Assembly (NCBI RefSeq): GCF_001883705.2
Contig: NZ_MDEQ02000038.1
Coordinates: forward strand, 1-56,960
DNA from: Burkholderia catarinensis
Lineage (GTDB): Bacteria > Pseudomonadota > Gammaproteobacteria > Burkholderiales > Burkholderiaceae
Direction of reading: 5' to 3'
DNA length: 56,960 nucleotides
Position numbers and translations under genes: made by a program
Shown: in pieces, positions 25,698 to 34,771 of the stretch
How positions within the stretch are numbered: the first letter of the stretch is position 1
How the letters are laid out: every line of letters begins with the position of its first letter
Notes under the pieces: generated by a model
The model's input: only the letters and a program-made list of their open reading frames with translations
The model's database searches: none
What the model was told of the DNA's origin: nothing

Positions 25698-27595
25698 TGG
25701 CACACGTACTCGTCGCACCCGATGCGCCCGCGACCGGCGACGCGCAATCGCAAGACAAGGACCTGCTGCGCTTCATCACGTGCGGCAGCGTCGACGACGG
25801 CAAGAGCACGCTGATCGGCCGCCTGCTCTACGAATCCAACATGCTGTTCGACGACCAGCTCACGCAGCTCGAGGCCGATTCGAAGAAGATCGGCACGCAA
25901 GGCGGCGAACTCGATTTCGCACTGCTCGTCGACGGCCTGTCGGCCGAGCGCGAGCAAGGGATCACGATCGACGTCGCATACCGCTTCTTCGCGACCGCGC
26001 GGCGCAAGTTCATCGTCGCCGACACGCCCGGCCACGAGCAGTACACGCGCAACATGATCACCGGCGCGTCGACCGCCGATCTCGCGGTGATCCTGATCGA
26101 CGCGCGCAAGGGCGTGCTTGCGCAGACGCGCCGCCACAGCCATCTCGTCGCGCTGATCGGCATCACGCGCGTCGTGCTCGCGATCAACAAGATGGATCTC
26201 GTCGACTACGACCAGGCCGTGTTCGAGCGCATCGACGCCGACTATCGCGCGTTCGCGGCGGAGCTCGGGCTGTCGGACATCGTCAGCATCCCGATGTCGG
26301 CGCTGCGCGGCGACAACGTGATCGTGCCGAGCGCGCGCATGCCGTGGTACACGGGCCCGACGCTGATGCAGCATCTCGACCGCCTGCCGCTCGCCGCGCG
26401 CGTGACGCGCGACGAACCGTTCCGGCTGCCCGTGCAGTGGGTCAACCGCCCGCACCTGAACTTCCGCGGCTACGCGGGCAGCATCGCGTCGGGCGAGATC
26501 CGCGTCGGCGAGCGCGTGCGCGTGCTGCCGTCCGGCAAGGAGAGCCATGTTGCGTCGGTGATCACGCCAAGCGGCGAAAGCGACATCGCGCGCGCCGGCG
26601 ACGCGGTGACGCTCACGCTCGCCGACGAGATCGACATCAGCCGCGGCGACCTGATCGCGCGCGCGGACGCGCTGCCCGAGGTGGCCGACCAGTTCGAGGC
26701 GACGCTCGTATGGATGCACGACGAGCCGCTGCTGCCCGGCCGCCCGTATCTCGTGAAGCTCGGCACGCAGACGGTCGGTGCGACCTGCGCGACGCCGAAG
26801 TACAAGGTCGACGTGAACACGCGCGAGCATCTCGCCGCACGCACGCTCGCACTCAACGAGATCGGCGTGTGCAACCTGAGCTTCGACCGGCCCGTCGCGT
26901 TCGATCCGTACGACCGGAACCGCCACACCGGCGGCTTCATCGTGATCGACCGCTTCACCAACGACACGATCGGCGCCGGGATGCTGCACTTCGCGCTGCG
27001 CCGCGCGCACAACGTGCACTGGCAGGCCGTCGACGTCGATCGCGCCGCGCGGGCCGCGCAGAAGGCGCAGACGCCGCGCATCGTGTGGCTGACGGGGCTG
27101 TCGGGCGCCGGCAAGTCGACGATCGCGAACCTCGTCGAGAAGCGGCTGCACGCGCTCGGCAAGCACACGTACCTGCTCGACGGCGACAACGTGCGGCACG
27201 GGCTCAATCGCGATCTCGGCTTCACCGAGGCCGATCGCGTCGAGAACATCCGGCGCGTGGCCGAAGTCGCGCGGCTGATGCTCGACGCGGGGCTCATCAC
27301 GCTCGTGTCGTTCATCTCGCCGTTCCGCGCGGAACGCGACATGGCGCGTGCACTCGTCGGCCCCGGCGAGTTCGTCGAAGTGTTCGTCGACACGCCGCTC
27401 GCGATCGCCGAGGAACGCGATCCGAAGGGCCTGTACAAGAAGGCGCGGCGCGGCGAGCTGAAGCACTTCACGGGCATCGACTCGCCGTACGAGCCACCCG
27501 CGCAGCCCGAGCTGCGCGTCGACACGGTAGCCGAGTCGCCGGAACAAGCGGCGGACCGCATCGTCGCGTACCTGCTGCGCGAGCGCGCGGCGTAA
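25697..27595 (+). CDS. cysNC: Bifunctional sulfate adenylyltransferase subunit 1 / adenylylsulfate kinase (CysN-CysC fusion)
   Basis: The start MAHVLVAPDA overlaps the cysD stop by 1 nt and gives 632 residues. The N-terminal two-thirds is CysN, an EF-Tu-like GTPase: P-loop CGSVDDGKSTLIG (from residue 29), DTPGHEQYTRNM and NKMD. From about residue 455 it is an APS kinase domain with P-loop GLSGAGKST near 466-474, LDGDNVRHGLNRDLGF and RVAEVARLM. It makes APS and phosphorylates it to PAPS, the donor for sulfotransferases. The fused architecture equals NodQ. It is co-transcribed with cysD and probably with the LuxR gene 138 nt downstream. Confidence 0.95.
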   Translation: MAHVLVAPDAPATGDAQSQDKDLLRFITCGSVDDGKSTLIGRLLYESNMLFDDQLTQLEADSKKIGTQGGELDFALLVDGLSAEREQGITIDVAYRFFATARRKFIVADTPGHEQYTRNMITGASTADLAVILIDARKGVLAQTRRHSHLVALIGITRVVLAINKMDLVDYDQAVFERIDADYRAFAAELGLSDIVSIPMSALRGDNVIVPSARMPWYTGPTLMQHLDRLPLAARVTRDEPFRLPVQWVNRPHLNFRGYAGSIASGEIRVGERVRVLPSGKESHVASVITPSGESDIARAGDAVTLTLADEIDISRGDLIARADALPEVADQFEATLVWMHDEPLLPGRPYLVKLGTQTVGATCATPKYKVDVNTREHLAARTLALNEIGVCNLSFDRPVAFDPYDRNRHTGGFIVIDRFTNDTIGAGMLHFALRRAHNVHWQAVDVDRAARAAQKAQTPRIVWLTGLSGAGKSTIANLVEKRLHALGKHTYLLDGDNVRHGLNRDLGFTEADRVENIRRVAEVARLMLDAGLITLVSFISPFRAERDMARALVGPGEFVEVFVDTPLAIAEERDPKGLYKKARRGELKHFTGIDSPYEPPAQPELRVDTVAESPEQAADRIVAYLLRERAA

Positions 27596-27650
27596 GCGCC
27601 GCATGCGGGCGGCCCGGCGATTTCACGGATGCCCGCATGCCCGCGTCGTC

Positions 27651-27666
27651 TACTCCGTTCGGATGA
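27651..27666. promoter_or_regulatory. Weak dyad upstream of the LuxR-type gene
   Basis: TACTCCGTTCGGATGA is an imperfect palindrome sharing TCC...GGA and flanking bases with the arms at 24642 and 24692 (about 11 of 18 positions). It lies 68 nt before the luxR-type start, where an autoregulatory site might be. The similarity is modest and could be chance. Confidence 0.3.
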
Positions 27667-27733
27667 CGCGGGCCGCCGGCCGGCCGGTATGCTGGTTCGG
27701 GAACACCTCATCCCGACCAAGGAGAACACGAGC

Positions 27734-28921
27734 ATGCGGATCGCGCTGGCGCCCGGCGACACGGCCGCGCACGACGGTTTCGACGACGCGGCGTGGACTG
27801 CGCGCGAACTCAGCGCGTGGCTCGGGCTCGTTTATCAGGGCCCGTCGGAAGCGACCCCGTGGGCCGGCTTTCTCGAAGCGGTGCGCGTGCGGCTCGACGC
27901 GCGCTTCACGACACTCGTGCTGCGCAATCCGGGCGGCTCGCGGCACGGGCTCATCATCAACGCATCGGCGCACGGCCCGCTGCTGCCCGGCGAGCCGTCG
28001 TACAGCGAGCAGTTCTACGCGCTGTGCCCGTTTCTCGACCACCCGCCCGGCCAGGTCTTCACGGCCGACCGGCTGTTCGGCGAAACCGCGTGGCGCGCGC
28101 ATGATTTCTACCGGCAGTACCTGCAGCCGCTCGACCTGCGCTACATCCTCGGTGCGAACCTGCGCGGCGAGCGCGGCGTCGAGTGCGCGTTCTTCGTGAG
28201 CCGCGCGCACGGCGGCCGCGATTTCGACGCGGCCGAGCGCGCGCAGGTCGCGACGCTGCTGCCACACCTGCAGCGGGCGGTCGAGCTGCACGCGGCGTTC
28301 GACGTGCTCGATGCCGAACGCGCGCTGTACGCGGGCACCGTCGACCGGCTCGATGTCGGCACCGCGATCGTCGACGAGGACGGCCGCGTGATCAAGCGCA
28401 ACCGCATCGCCGAGCGGCTGATCGAGCAGCAGGACGGGCTGTGCGTGCGCCAGGAGCGGCTCCACGCGTCGTGCCCGCTCGACGAGCGCCGGCTGCAGAA
28501 GGCGCTGCAGGCCGCGCTCGAGCATTTCCGCGCGGGCGCGCTCGCGCGCATCGAAGCCACCACGCTGTCGCGCCCCGGCGGCGCGATGCCGTTGAGCGTG
28601 CTGCTGCGCCCGCTCGCGCCCTACCGCGGCGCCGAGGACCGCCAGCACCGGCCGGCCGTCGCGGTCTTCGTCCGCGATCCGGCGTCGTCGCCGCAGACGT
28701 CGCGCGACATGCTGCACCGGCTGTTCCGGCTCACGCCGATGGAAACCGAAATCGCGCTGCTGCTCGTCGACGGGCTGACGCTCGACGAGGCCGCCGCCGC
28801 GACGGGCATCACGAAGAACACCGCACGCGCCCACCTGCGCGGCATCTTCGCGAAAACGGGTGCGACGCGGCAGGCCGTGCTCGTGAAGACGCTGCTCAAC
28901 AGCGTCGTGTCGATGGCGTAG
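27734..28921 (+). CDS. LuxR-family (C-terminal HTH) transcriptional regulator
   Basis: The start MRIALAPGDT follows AAGGAGAACACGAGC and gives 395 residues. The last 65 residues form a LuxR/FixJ-type helix-turn-helix: LTPMETEIALLLVDGLTLDEA, ITKNTARAHLRGIFAKTG and TRQAVLVK. The N-terminal 300 residues form a PAS/GAF-like sensory region, with no receiver Asp pattern and no autoinducer-domain signature that I recognise. It is downstream of cysNC on the same strand, so it is the likely local regulator of the sulfation genes, perhaps through the 19-bp dyads. The inducer is unknown. Confidence 0.85.
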   Translation: MRIALAPGDTAAHDGFDDAAWTARELSAWLGLVYQGPSEATPWAGFLEAVRVRLDARFTTLVLRNPGGSRHGLIINASAHGPLLPGEPSYSEQFYALCPFLDHPPGQVFTADRLFGETAWRAHDFYRQYLQPLDLRYILGANLRGERGVECAFFVSRAHGGRDFDAAERAQVATLLPHLQRAVELHAAFDVLDAERALYAGTVDRLDVGTAIVDEDGRVIKRNRIAERLIEQQDGLCVRQERLHASCPLDERRLQKALQAALEHFRAGALARIEATTLSRPGGAMPLSVLLRPLAPYRGAEDRQHRPAVAVFVRDPASSPQTSRDMLHRLFRLTPMETEIALLLVDGLTLDEAAAATGITKNTARAHLRGIFAKTGATRQAVLVKTLLNSVVSMA

Positions 28922-28966
28922 CGGGCCGCGACCGGACACACCGGCCGACCTGCGCTATCTCATTCT

Positions 28967-29095
28967 ATGTCATACGTCATCAGACATTGTCGAATGACAG
29001 CCGATCTCATGACATTCCCCAATATCCAAGAAATTTCCGGGTAAACCCGCGACGTCTTCACCGACGCGCAGGCGTACCATGTCATACGACGACAT
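28967..29095. promoter_or_regulatory. Cluster of ATGTC/GACAT operator-like elements upstream of the MFS gene
   Basis: ATGTCATACG occurs at 28967 and again at 29079. The second is part of ATGTCATACGACGACAT (29079-29095), a 5-7-5 dyad. The first pairs with GACAT at 28983. TGTCGAATGACA lies between them. Together they suggest several sites for one regulator in the transporter promoter; GntR-type proteins often use such half-sites. The binding protein is not identified here. Confidence 0.45.
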
Positions 29096-29167
29096 ACTAC
29101 ATCGACCGCCACCCGGATGCCGACGCGGGCCGCCGCCCCGTCCGCCGCCGACCGACCGGAGACACCC

Positions 29168-30535
29168 TTGAACCCGCCCTCGCCCGCCCTGTCCGGACGC
29201 GACCCGCTCGCGTCCGCCGTCTCGAAAGTGAAGTGGCATGTGCTGCCGCTCGTGCTGATCATGTTCATCGCGAACTACATCGACCGCGTGAACGTCGGCT
29301 TCGTCGATCGCCACCTCGAAGCATCGATCGGCATTGGTGCGGCCGCGTACGGGCTCGGCGCCGGGCTGTTCTTCGTCGGCTACGCGCTGTTCGAAGTGCC
29401 GTCGAACCTGCTGATGCAGCGCTACGGCGCACGCGTGTGGCTCGCGCGGATCATGGCGACGTGGGGCATCGTCGCGGCCGCGATGGCGTTCGTGTGGAAC
29501 GACACGTCGTTCTACGCGCTGCGCTTCCTGCTCGGCGTGGCCGAGGCCGGCTTCTTCCCCGGCGTCGTGCTGTACCTGTCGCAATGGCTGCCGCCGCAGG
29601 AGCGCGGCAAGGCGATGGCGATCTTCCTCGGCGGCTCCGCGTTCGCGTCGGTGCTGTCCGGGCCCGTCACCGGCGCGCTGCTGTCGATCCGCGGCTTCGG
29701 CCTCGAAGGCTGGCAATGGATGTTCCTGATCGAAGGGCTGTTCTCGGTCGTACTGTGCGGCGCGAGCTGGCTGCTGCTGAAGTCGCACATCCGCGACGCG
29801 ACGTGGCTCACGGCCGACGAGCGTGCAGCGCTCGAAACGGCGCTCGACGAGGAGCGCGCGACGCGCGACATGCGTTCGAACGTGCCGGTGCGCGCCACCG
29901 CGCTGCTGCGCGATCCGCAGATCATGCTGTTCTGCTTCCTGTATTTCTCGATCCAACTGACGATCTACGCGGCCACGTTCTGGCTGCCGACGATCATCCG
30001 CAAGATGGGCGGCCTCACCGATTTCCAGGTCGGCCTGTACAACACGATTCCGTGGATGATCGCGATCGGCGCGATGTACGGCTTCGCGGTGCTGTCGTCG
30101 AAGTGGAAGCACCCGCAGCGCTGGCTCGCGTTCGCGCTCGTGCTCGCCGCGTGCGGGCTGTTCGCGTCGACGTCGCACGATCCCGTGTGGTCGTTCGCGT
30201 CGATCTGCTTCGCCGCGCTGGGCTTCAAGGCCGCGTCGTCGCTGTTCTGGCCGATCCCGCAGGGCTATCTCGACACGCGCGTGGCCGCGGCCGTGATCGC
30301 ACTGATCAACTCGGTCGGCAACCTCGGCGGCTTCGTCGCGCCGACGGCATTCGGCTATCTGAAGCAACATACGGGTTCGATCACGGGCGGGCTGTATGCG
30401 CTCGCGATCGCCTCCCTCGTCGCCGCGGTCGCCGCGCTGTTCGCCCGCACGCACCGGCGCAGCGATCCGCCGCGCGGCCTGCCGGCCGACGAGTCCTTCA
30501 CAAACGCTTCGATGCTCCGCCATGCCGAACACTGA
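29168..30535 (+). CDS. MFS transporter, anion:cation symporter (ACS) family
   Basis: The TTG at 29168 is chosen because GGAGACACCC stands directly before it; an ATG 17 codons upstream has no ribosome site. The 455-residue protein has about 12 membrane helices. ANYIDRVNVGFVD in helix 1 and RFLLGVAEAGFFPGVVLYLSQW in helix 4-5 are signatures of the ACS group, which import organic acids, sugar acids or tartrate-like compounds with protons. The lactonase gene that follows overlaps its 3' end, so the pair probably takes up and processes one compound. Confidence 0.9.
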   Translation: MNPPSPALSGRDPLASAVSKVKWHVLPLVLIMFIANYIDRVNVGFVDRHLEASIGIGAAAYGLGAGLFFVGYALFEVPSNLLMQRYGARVWLARIMATWGIVAAAMAFVWNDTSFYALRFLLGVAEAGFFPGVVLYLSQWLPPQERGKAMAIFLGGSAFASVLSGPVTGALLSIRGFGLEGWQWMFLIEGLFSVVLCGASWLLLKSHIRDATWLTADERAALETALDEERATRDMRSNVPVRATALLRDPQIMLFCFLYFSIQLTIYAATFWLPTIIRKMGGLTDFQVGLYNTIPWMIAIGAMYGFAVLSSKWKHPQRWLAFALVLAACGLFASTSHDPVWSFASICFAALGFKAASSLFWPIPQGYLDTRVAAAVIALINSVGNLGGFVAPTAFGYLKQHTGSITGGLYALAIASLVAAVAALFARTHRRSDPPRGLPADESFTNASMLRHAEH

Positions 30536-31571
30536 TCGCCTGACCGTCGTCGTCTCGAATGCCGTCGACGGCAACCTCGCCACGTTCTCCCTCGCCGACG
30601 ACGGCGCGCTCGCGCCGCTCGCCCGCTACCCCGCCGCCGACCTCGCAATGCCGATCGCCGTGCAGCCCGATCGCGCGCGGCTCTACGTCGCGACGCGCGG
30701 CGAACAGCCGACGATCGTCGCGTTCCGTGTCGCACCGGCCACCGGCGCACTCGCGCGCATCGGCACGACCGCGATCGACGCGAGCCACGCGTACCTGTCG
30801 CTCGACCGCAGCGGCCGCTGGATGCTCGGCGCATCGTACGGCGGGAATTCGCTGAGCCTCTACGACGCCGCGCGCATGCGCGACGGCGACGGCACGCCGC
30901 TGCAGGTCGCGGGCGGCATCGCGAACGCGCACGCCGTCGTCGTGTCGCCGGACAATCGCTTCGCGTATGTCAGCTCGCTCGGCTCGGACCGCGTGTTCAG
31001 CTTCGCGCTCGTCGAGGACGCAGCCGGCCTGCGCGCGCTCGAACACGGCGAAACGCGCGTGCCGGCCGGCTTCGGCCCGCGTCACCTGCAATTCGCGCGC
31101 GACGGCCGCGCGCTCGTCGTCGTCAGCGAATTCCAGGCCACGCTCGCGACCTTCGTGCGCGATCCCGATACCGGCCGGCTCGGCGACGCGCACGTGAGCG
31201 CGCGCCACCCGGCCGTCGCCGAACTCGCGCAAGGCCATGCGCGGCCGCCCGCGCCCGCCGAACCGTCCGTCTGGGCCGCCGACCTGCACCTGACGCCCGA
31301 CGAGCGTTTCGCGTATGTCAGCGAACGCACGTCGAGCCAATTGCTCTGCTATCGCCGCACCGACGACGGCACGTTCGAGCCCGCGCACGCGACCACCACC
31401 GAGACGCAGCCGCGCGGGTTCGCGATCGACCCGTCGGGACGCTGGCTCGTCTCATGCGGCGAACAGTCGGAACACGTGTCGGTGTACGCGATCGCGCCGC
31501 ACGACGGCGCGCTGTCGCCGCACGCGCGCGTGCCGGGCGGGCGCGGTGCGAACTGGATCGCGATCGTCTGA
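30522..31571 (+). CDS. Lactonase family protein (6-phosphogluconolactonase/YbhE-like beta-propeller)
   Basis: The start MPNTDRLTVV lies inside the last codons of the transporter (14-nt overlap) and gives 349 residues. Repeated blade-type segments such as SPDNRFAYVSSLGSDRV, FGPRHLQFARDGR, TPDERFAYVSERTS and GFAIDPSGRWLVSCG indicate a seven-bladed propeller of the Pgl/carboxymuconate-cyclase family. Members open lactones such as 6-phosphogluconolactone. No glucose-6-phosphate pathway genes are near. Coupling to an ACS transporter suggests a lactone or sugar acid taken from outside. Confidence 0.88.
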   Translation: MPNTDRLTVVVSNAVDGNLATFSLADDGALAPLARYPAADLAMPIAVQPDRARLYVATRGEQPTIVAFRVAPATGALARIGTTAIDASHAYLSLDRSGRWMLGASYGGNSLSLYDAARMRDGDGTPLQVAGGIANAHAVVVSPDNRFAYVSSLGSDRVFSFALVEDAAGLRALEHGETRVPAGFGPRHLQFARDGRALVVVSEFQATLATFVRDPDTGRLGDAHVSARHPAVAELAQGHARPPAPAEPSVWAADLHLTPDERFAYVSERTSSQLLCYRRTDDGTFEPAHATTTETQPRGFAIDPSGRWLVSCGEQSEHVSVYAIAPHDGALSPHARVPGGRGANWIAIV

Positions 31572-31619
31572 CGAGGCAAAGCCTGCGCAGGATCCGCGCC
31601 GGCCGGTGCATCACCGCGT

Positions 31620-32654
31620 TCAGCGCCGCTCGCTCGGCGCGACGCCCGTCCAGCGCTTGAACGCGCGCGTGAAATTGGCGCGGTCCGTATAGCCGACGCG
31701 CGCGGCGATTTCGTCGACCGGCAGCCGCGTGCCCTCGAGCAGCCGCAGCGCATCGCGCAGCCGGATCTCGTCGAGCAGCGCCGTATAGGTCGCGCCGTAC
31801 TCCGCGAGCTTGCGCTTGAGCGTGCGCGCCGATACATGCAGCTCGCGCGCGACATCGTCGACCGACGGATAACCGCCCTCGCCGCAGATCAGCAGGTTGC
31901 GCACACGCTCGACGATGCTTTCCGCATAGCCGAGCCGCGCGAGTTCGGCCTCGCACTGCTGGACGATCATCTGCGCGGTCTGCGCGTTCGCGGTGCCGAT
32001 CGGCTCGTCGAGCAGCGCGGCGTCGCAGCGGATGCGGTTCGCGCTCGCATCGAAATGGCAGCGCGGCAGCCGGGCGCGATAACGCTCGAACCACGGCGGC
32101 TCGGGCCATTCGAAATGGAGTTCGGCGCGCGACTGCAGCGTGCGCCCCGGCGCCGGATACAGCAGTGAATTGAACAGGATCGCAGTCTCGACCAGGAAGT
32201 TCTCGACCGCGAACTGGCGCAGCCGGCCAAGCGGAAACGCTTCGAGCACGTCGATGTCGACGATTCCGTCGAGCTGCGCGAGCCGCACCGAGAAGAACGG
32301 CACGCGCGTTGGCAGGTAGCGGATGCCGAGCGCGATCGCCTCGCCGAGCGTCGCGCAGCTCATCAGCCCGAAGCCGATCAGTCCCGCTTTCGTCAGGCTG
32401 CTGCGCAGGCCGATCTCGATCGCAATCGACGGGTCGTCCGTCGCGTCGAGCAGGTTGAACACGATCGCCGCCTGTTGCAGCGGCGTGATGCGCGCATCGG
32501 GCTGCGCGAGCCGGCCGCGCTCGACGCCCGAGCCGGCAAGGATGCGGCCGCCGTCGATGCCGCGCTCCTCGGCCAGCATCAGCATGAACAGCGCATACGC
32601 GGACGACACCGTCGCCTTGTTCAGCGGGCGCGCGGCATCCGGGGCGGACAGGAC
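31620..32654 (-). CDS. AraC-family transcriptional regulator
   Basis: The start MVLSAPDAAR has CGGAGTCC about 7 nt upstream, favoured over an ATG 20 codons earlier, giving 344 residues. The N-terminal 200 residues match the arabinose-binding-type domain of the OruR/ArgR-like AraC group. The C-terminal 100 residues hold two helix-turn-helices: SVDDVARELHVSARTLKRKL and RLPVDEIAARVGYTDRANFTRAFKRWTGVAP. It is divergent from the desaturase gene, and two near-identical direct repeats lie between them. It is probably the desaturase activator. Confidence 0.9.
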   Translation of the reverse strand, partial: VLSAPDAARPLNKATVSSAYALFMLMLAEERGIDGGRILAGSGVERGRLAQPDARITPLQQAAIVFNLLDATDDPSIAIEIGLRSSLTKAGLIGFGLMSCATLGEAIALGIRYLPTRVPFFSVRLAQLDGIVDIDVLEAFPLGRLRQFAVENFLVETAILFNSLLYPAPGRTLQSRAELHFEWPEPPWFERYRARLPRCHFDASANRIRCDAALLDEPIGTANAQTAQMIVQQCEAELARLGYAESIVERVRNLLICGEGGYPSVDDVARELHVSARTLKRKLAEYGATYTALLDEIRLRDALRLLEGTRLPVDEIAARVGYTDRANFTRAFKRWTGVAPSERR

Positions 32655-32697
32655 CATGCGGCGGACTCCGGAGCGGTTTCGGCGGATTGTAGCGTCG

Positions 32698-32787
32698 CTG
32701 GCCCGCAATGACACCGCGGCGGCACTCTAGCCGTGCGACATGCGATCCGGCTTCTGCCCAACCGCCATCCTGGCCCGAAATGACACC
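32698..32787. promoter_or_regulatory. Two direct repeats between araC-type gene and desaturase
   Basis: CTGGCCCGCAATGACACC (32698-32715) and CTGGCCCGAAATGACACC (32770-32787) differ at one of 18 positions and share orientation, with 72 bp between starts. Such direct repeats are the usual operators of AraC activators. Confidence 0.65.
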
Positions 32788-32883
32788 ACCATTGGCACCG
32801 GCGGCCCTCGCGTGCGGTCCGGCGCGCGCCTATGCTTGTCACATCGGCATTGCGCCCCACTCTTTCCGCAGGAATTCCGGTCG

Positions 32884-34002
32884 ATGAGCCAACCCGCACG
32901 AACCGTCTTTCGCCACGATGCGGACAAGGTCGCGTACGTCCGCCGCGAGGTCAACGCCGCGAGCGATGCGATCCGCGCGCGCTTTCCGCTGCTCGACCAC
33001 CAGAACCTCGTCGGCGCGACCGTGATGGCCGCGTCGGTGAGCGCGATGCTCGCGATCGCGTGGCTGTATGCACACGGCGCGATCGCGTGGTACGTCGCGC
33101 TGCCGCTCGCCGCATTCGTCACGTCGCTGATCCACGAGCTCGAGCACGACCTGATCCACCTGATGTACTTCAAGAAGACGCCGTGGGCCTATCACCTGAT
33201 GATGGCGCTGTGCTGGCTCACGCGGCCCGGCACGATCAACCCGTGGACGCGGCGGCGCATGCACCTGCATCACCACAAGGTGTCGGGCGGCGAATCGGAT
33301 CTCGAGGAATTCGGCATCACCAACGGCGAACGCTGGGGCGTGAAGCGCCTGCTGATGATCGCCGACGGCATGCTCGCCGTCGTGCTGCGGCCGGCCGCGA
33401 TGCGGCGCAAGGTGAAGCAGTATGTCGCCGCGCAGCCGGTGCAGGATGCGGCCGAGCGCATGCAGTTGCGTGCCGAGCAGGTGTCGTCGTACATGCCGGT
33501 CGGTCACCTGTACTACGCGCTGTGGCACGCGTTCATCGTCTATCACGTCAGCCTGTTCGCGCTGCATGCGTTCGGCCATGCGGTAACGGTGCCGGCCGTC
33601 GTCGAGCGCGCGATGGGCGTCGTCGATTTCCTCGCGGTGGTGTGGCTCGGGCCGAACTTCGTGCGCAGCTTCTGCATCAACTTCGTCAGCTCGAACATGC
33701 ATTACTTCGGCGATATCGATTCGCGCAACGTGATCCAGCAGACACAGGTGCTCAACCCGTGGTGGATGCTGCCGTTCCAGCTGTTCTGCTTCAATTTCGG
33801 CAGCACGCACGCGATCCATCACTTCGTGGTGCGCGATCCGTTCTACATCCGGCAACTGACCGCGCGAACCGCGCATGCGGCGCTGCGCGAAGTCGGCGTG
33901 CGCTTCAACGACGTCGGCACGTTCGCGCGCGCGAATCGCTGGGGCGCTTATCGCCCTTATCGCCCGTCTCGCGGCACGCGCAACGCGCAGGCCGACGCGT
34001 AA
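32884..34002 (+). CDS. Fatty acid desaturase family protein
   Basis: From MSQPARTVFR the product has 372 residues. It is a membrane di-iron desaturase/hydroxylase with the three histidine boxes: HELEH at 84-88, HLHHH at 127-131 and HAIHH near the C-terminus. About four membrane helices surround them. These enzymes use O2 and electrons from a ferredoxin or cytochrome to desaturate or hydroxylate acyl chains. No ferredoxin or reductase gene is adjacent. An AraC regulator is divergent from it. It ends 15 nt from a convergent HAD hydrolase gene. Confidence 0.88.
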   Translation: MSQPARTVFRHDADKVAYVRREVNAASDAIRARFPLLDHQNLVGATVMAASVSAMLAIAWLYAHGAIAWYVALPLAAFVTSLIHELEHDLIHLMYFKKTPWAYHLMMALCWLTRPGTINPWTRRRMHLHHHKVSGGESDLEEFGITNGERWGVKRLLMIADGMLAVVLRPAAMRRKVKQYVAAQPVQDAAERMQLRAEQVSSYMPVGHLYYALWHAFIVYHVSLFALHAFGHAVTVPAVVERAMGVVDFLAVVWLGPNFVRSFCINFVSSNMHYFGDIDSRNVIQQTQVLNPWWMLPFQLFCFNFGSTHAIHHFVVRDPFYIRQLTARTAHAALREVGVRFNDVGTFARANRWGAYRPYRPSRGTRNAQADA

Positions 34003-34017
34003 CGCCGGCGCGCCGCA

Positions 34018-34638
34018 TCAGCCGCCGATCGGCGGCATCGGCCCCTGCCCGCGGATCCACGACCAGTTCGCGAGCTCCGCCATTTCCTTGTCGCCGCGGC
34101 TGTCGCCGTACGCGAACAACTGCTTCGGCGGCCGGTTGCCCCACCACCCGCGCAATCGCACGACCTTCTGCGGCCCCCAGCAGTTCTCGCCGTCGAGCCG
34201 CCCGGCAAATGCGCCGCGTTCGAACGCAAGCCGCGTCGCGAGCACCGCATTGAAGCCGGCCGTCTTCGCCCACTTCTCCAGATACAGCGACGGCGACGCG
34301 CTGACCAGCACGACCTCGTGCCCGCGTGCCTGGTGCTCGCGAATGCGTTCGAGCATTTCCGGACGCACAAAGCGCGGCAGGTACGTGTCGACGAACGTGC
34401 CCGCCAGCGTGTCGAGTGCGTCCTTGCGAACCGCCCCGAACGCGAACGATGCGAACTTCGCCTTCGCGTCGCCGCGCGACAGCAGCCCGGCCTTCATCGC
34501 GACGATCCACGGCAGCGCGCGCAGCCCGGCCCATGCGAAGCGCGGCGTGCCGACCGCATAGCGGACGAAATGGCGGAAGCTGTCGGTAGTCGTGATGGTG
34601 CCGTCGAAATCGAATGCGGCGACGATGCGGTCAGTCAT
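34018..34638 (-). CDS. HAD-IB family hydrolase (phosphoserine-phosphatase-like)
   Basis: This 206-residue protein has all HAD motifs: nucleophile Asp10 and Asp12 in AAFDFDGTITTTDSF, motif II serine in VVLVSASPSLYLEKWA, a conserved lysine in GPQKVV, and acidic motif IV in YGDSRGDKEM. The helical cap after motif I marks subclass IB, which dephosphorylates small phosphoesters such as phosphoserine or lysophospholipids. The substrate is unknown. No strong ribosome site is seen. It is convergent with the desaturase. Confidence 0.88.
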   Translation of the reverse strand: MTDRIVAAFDFDGTITTTDSFRHFVRYAVGTPRFAWAGLRALPWIVAMKAGLLSRGDAKAKFASFAFGAVRKDALDTLAGTFVDTYLPRFVRPEMLERIREHQARGHEVVLVSASPSLYLEKWAKTAGFNAVLATRLAFERGAFAGRLDGENCWGPQKVVRLRGWWGNRPPKQLFAYGDSRGDKEMAELANWSWIRGQGPMPPIGG

Positions 34639-34771
34639 GGAGAATCGGCTGGAAAGCGATGAGATGCCCGGGAAGATAGCAGACTCGCGCCGTCAAACGC
34701 GAAATGGCGTGACGCAGCGTGGCCCGCGCAGCGAACATGCGCGCCGAAGCCCGCGTGCTCGTGCCGTTTGC

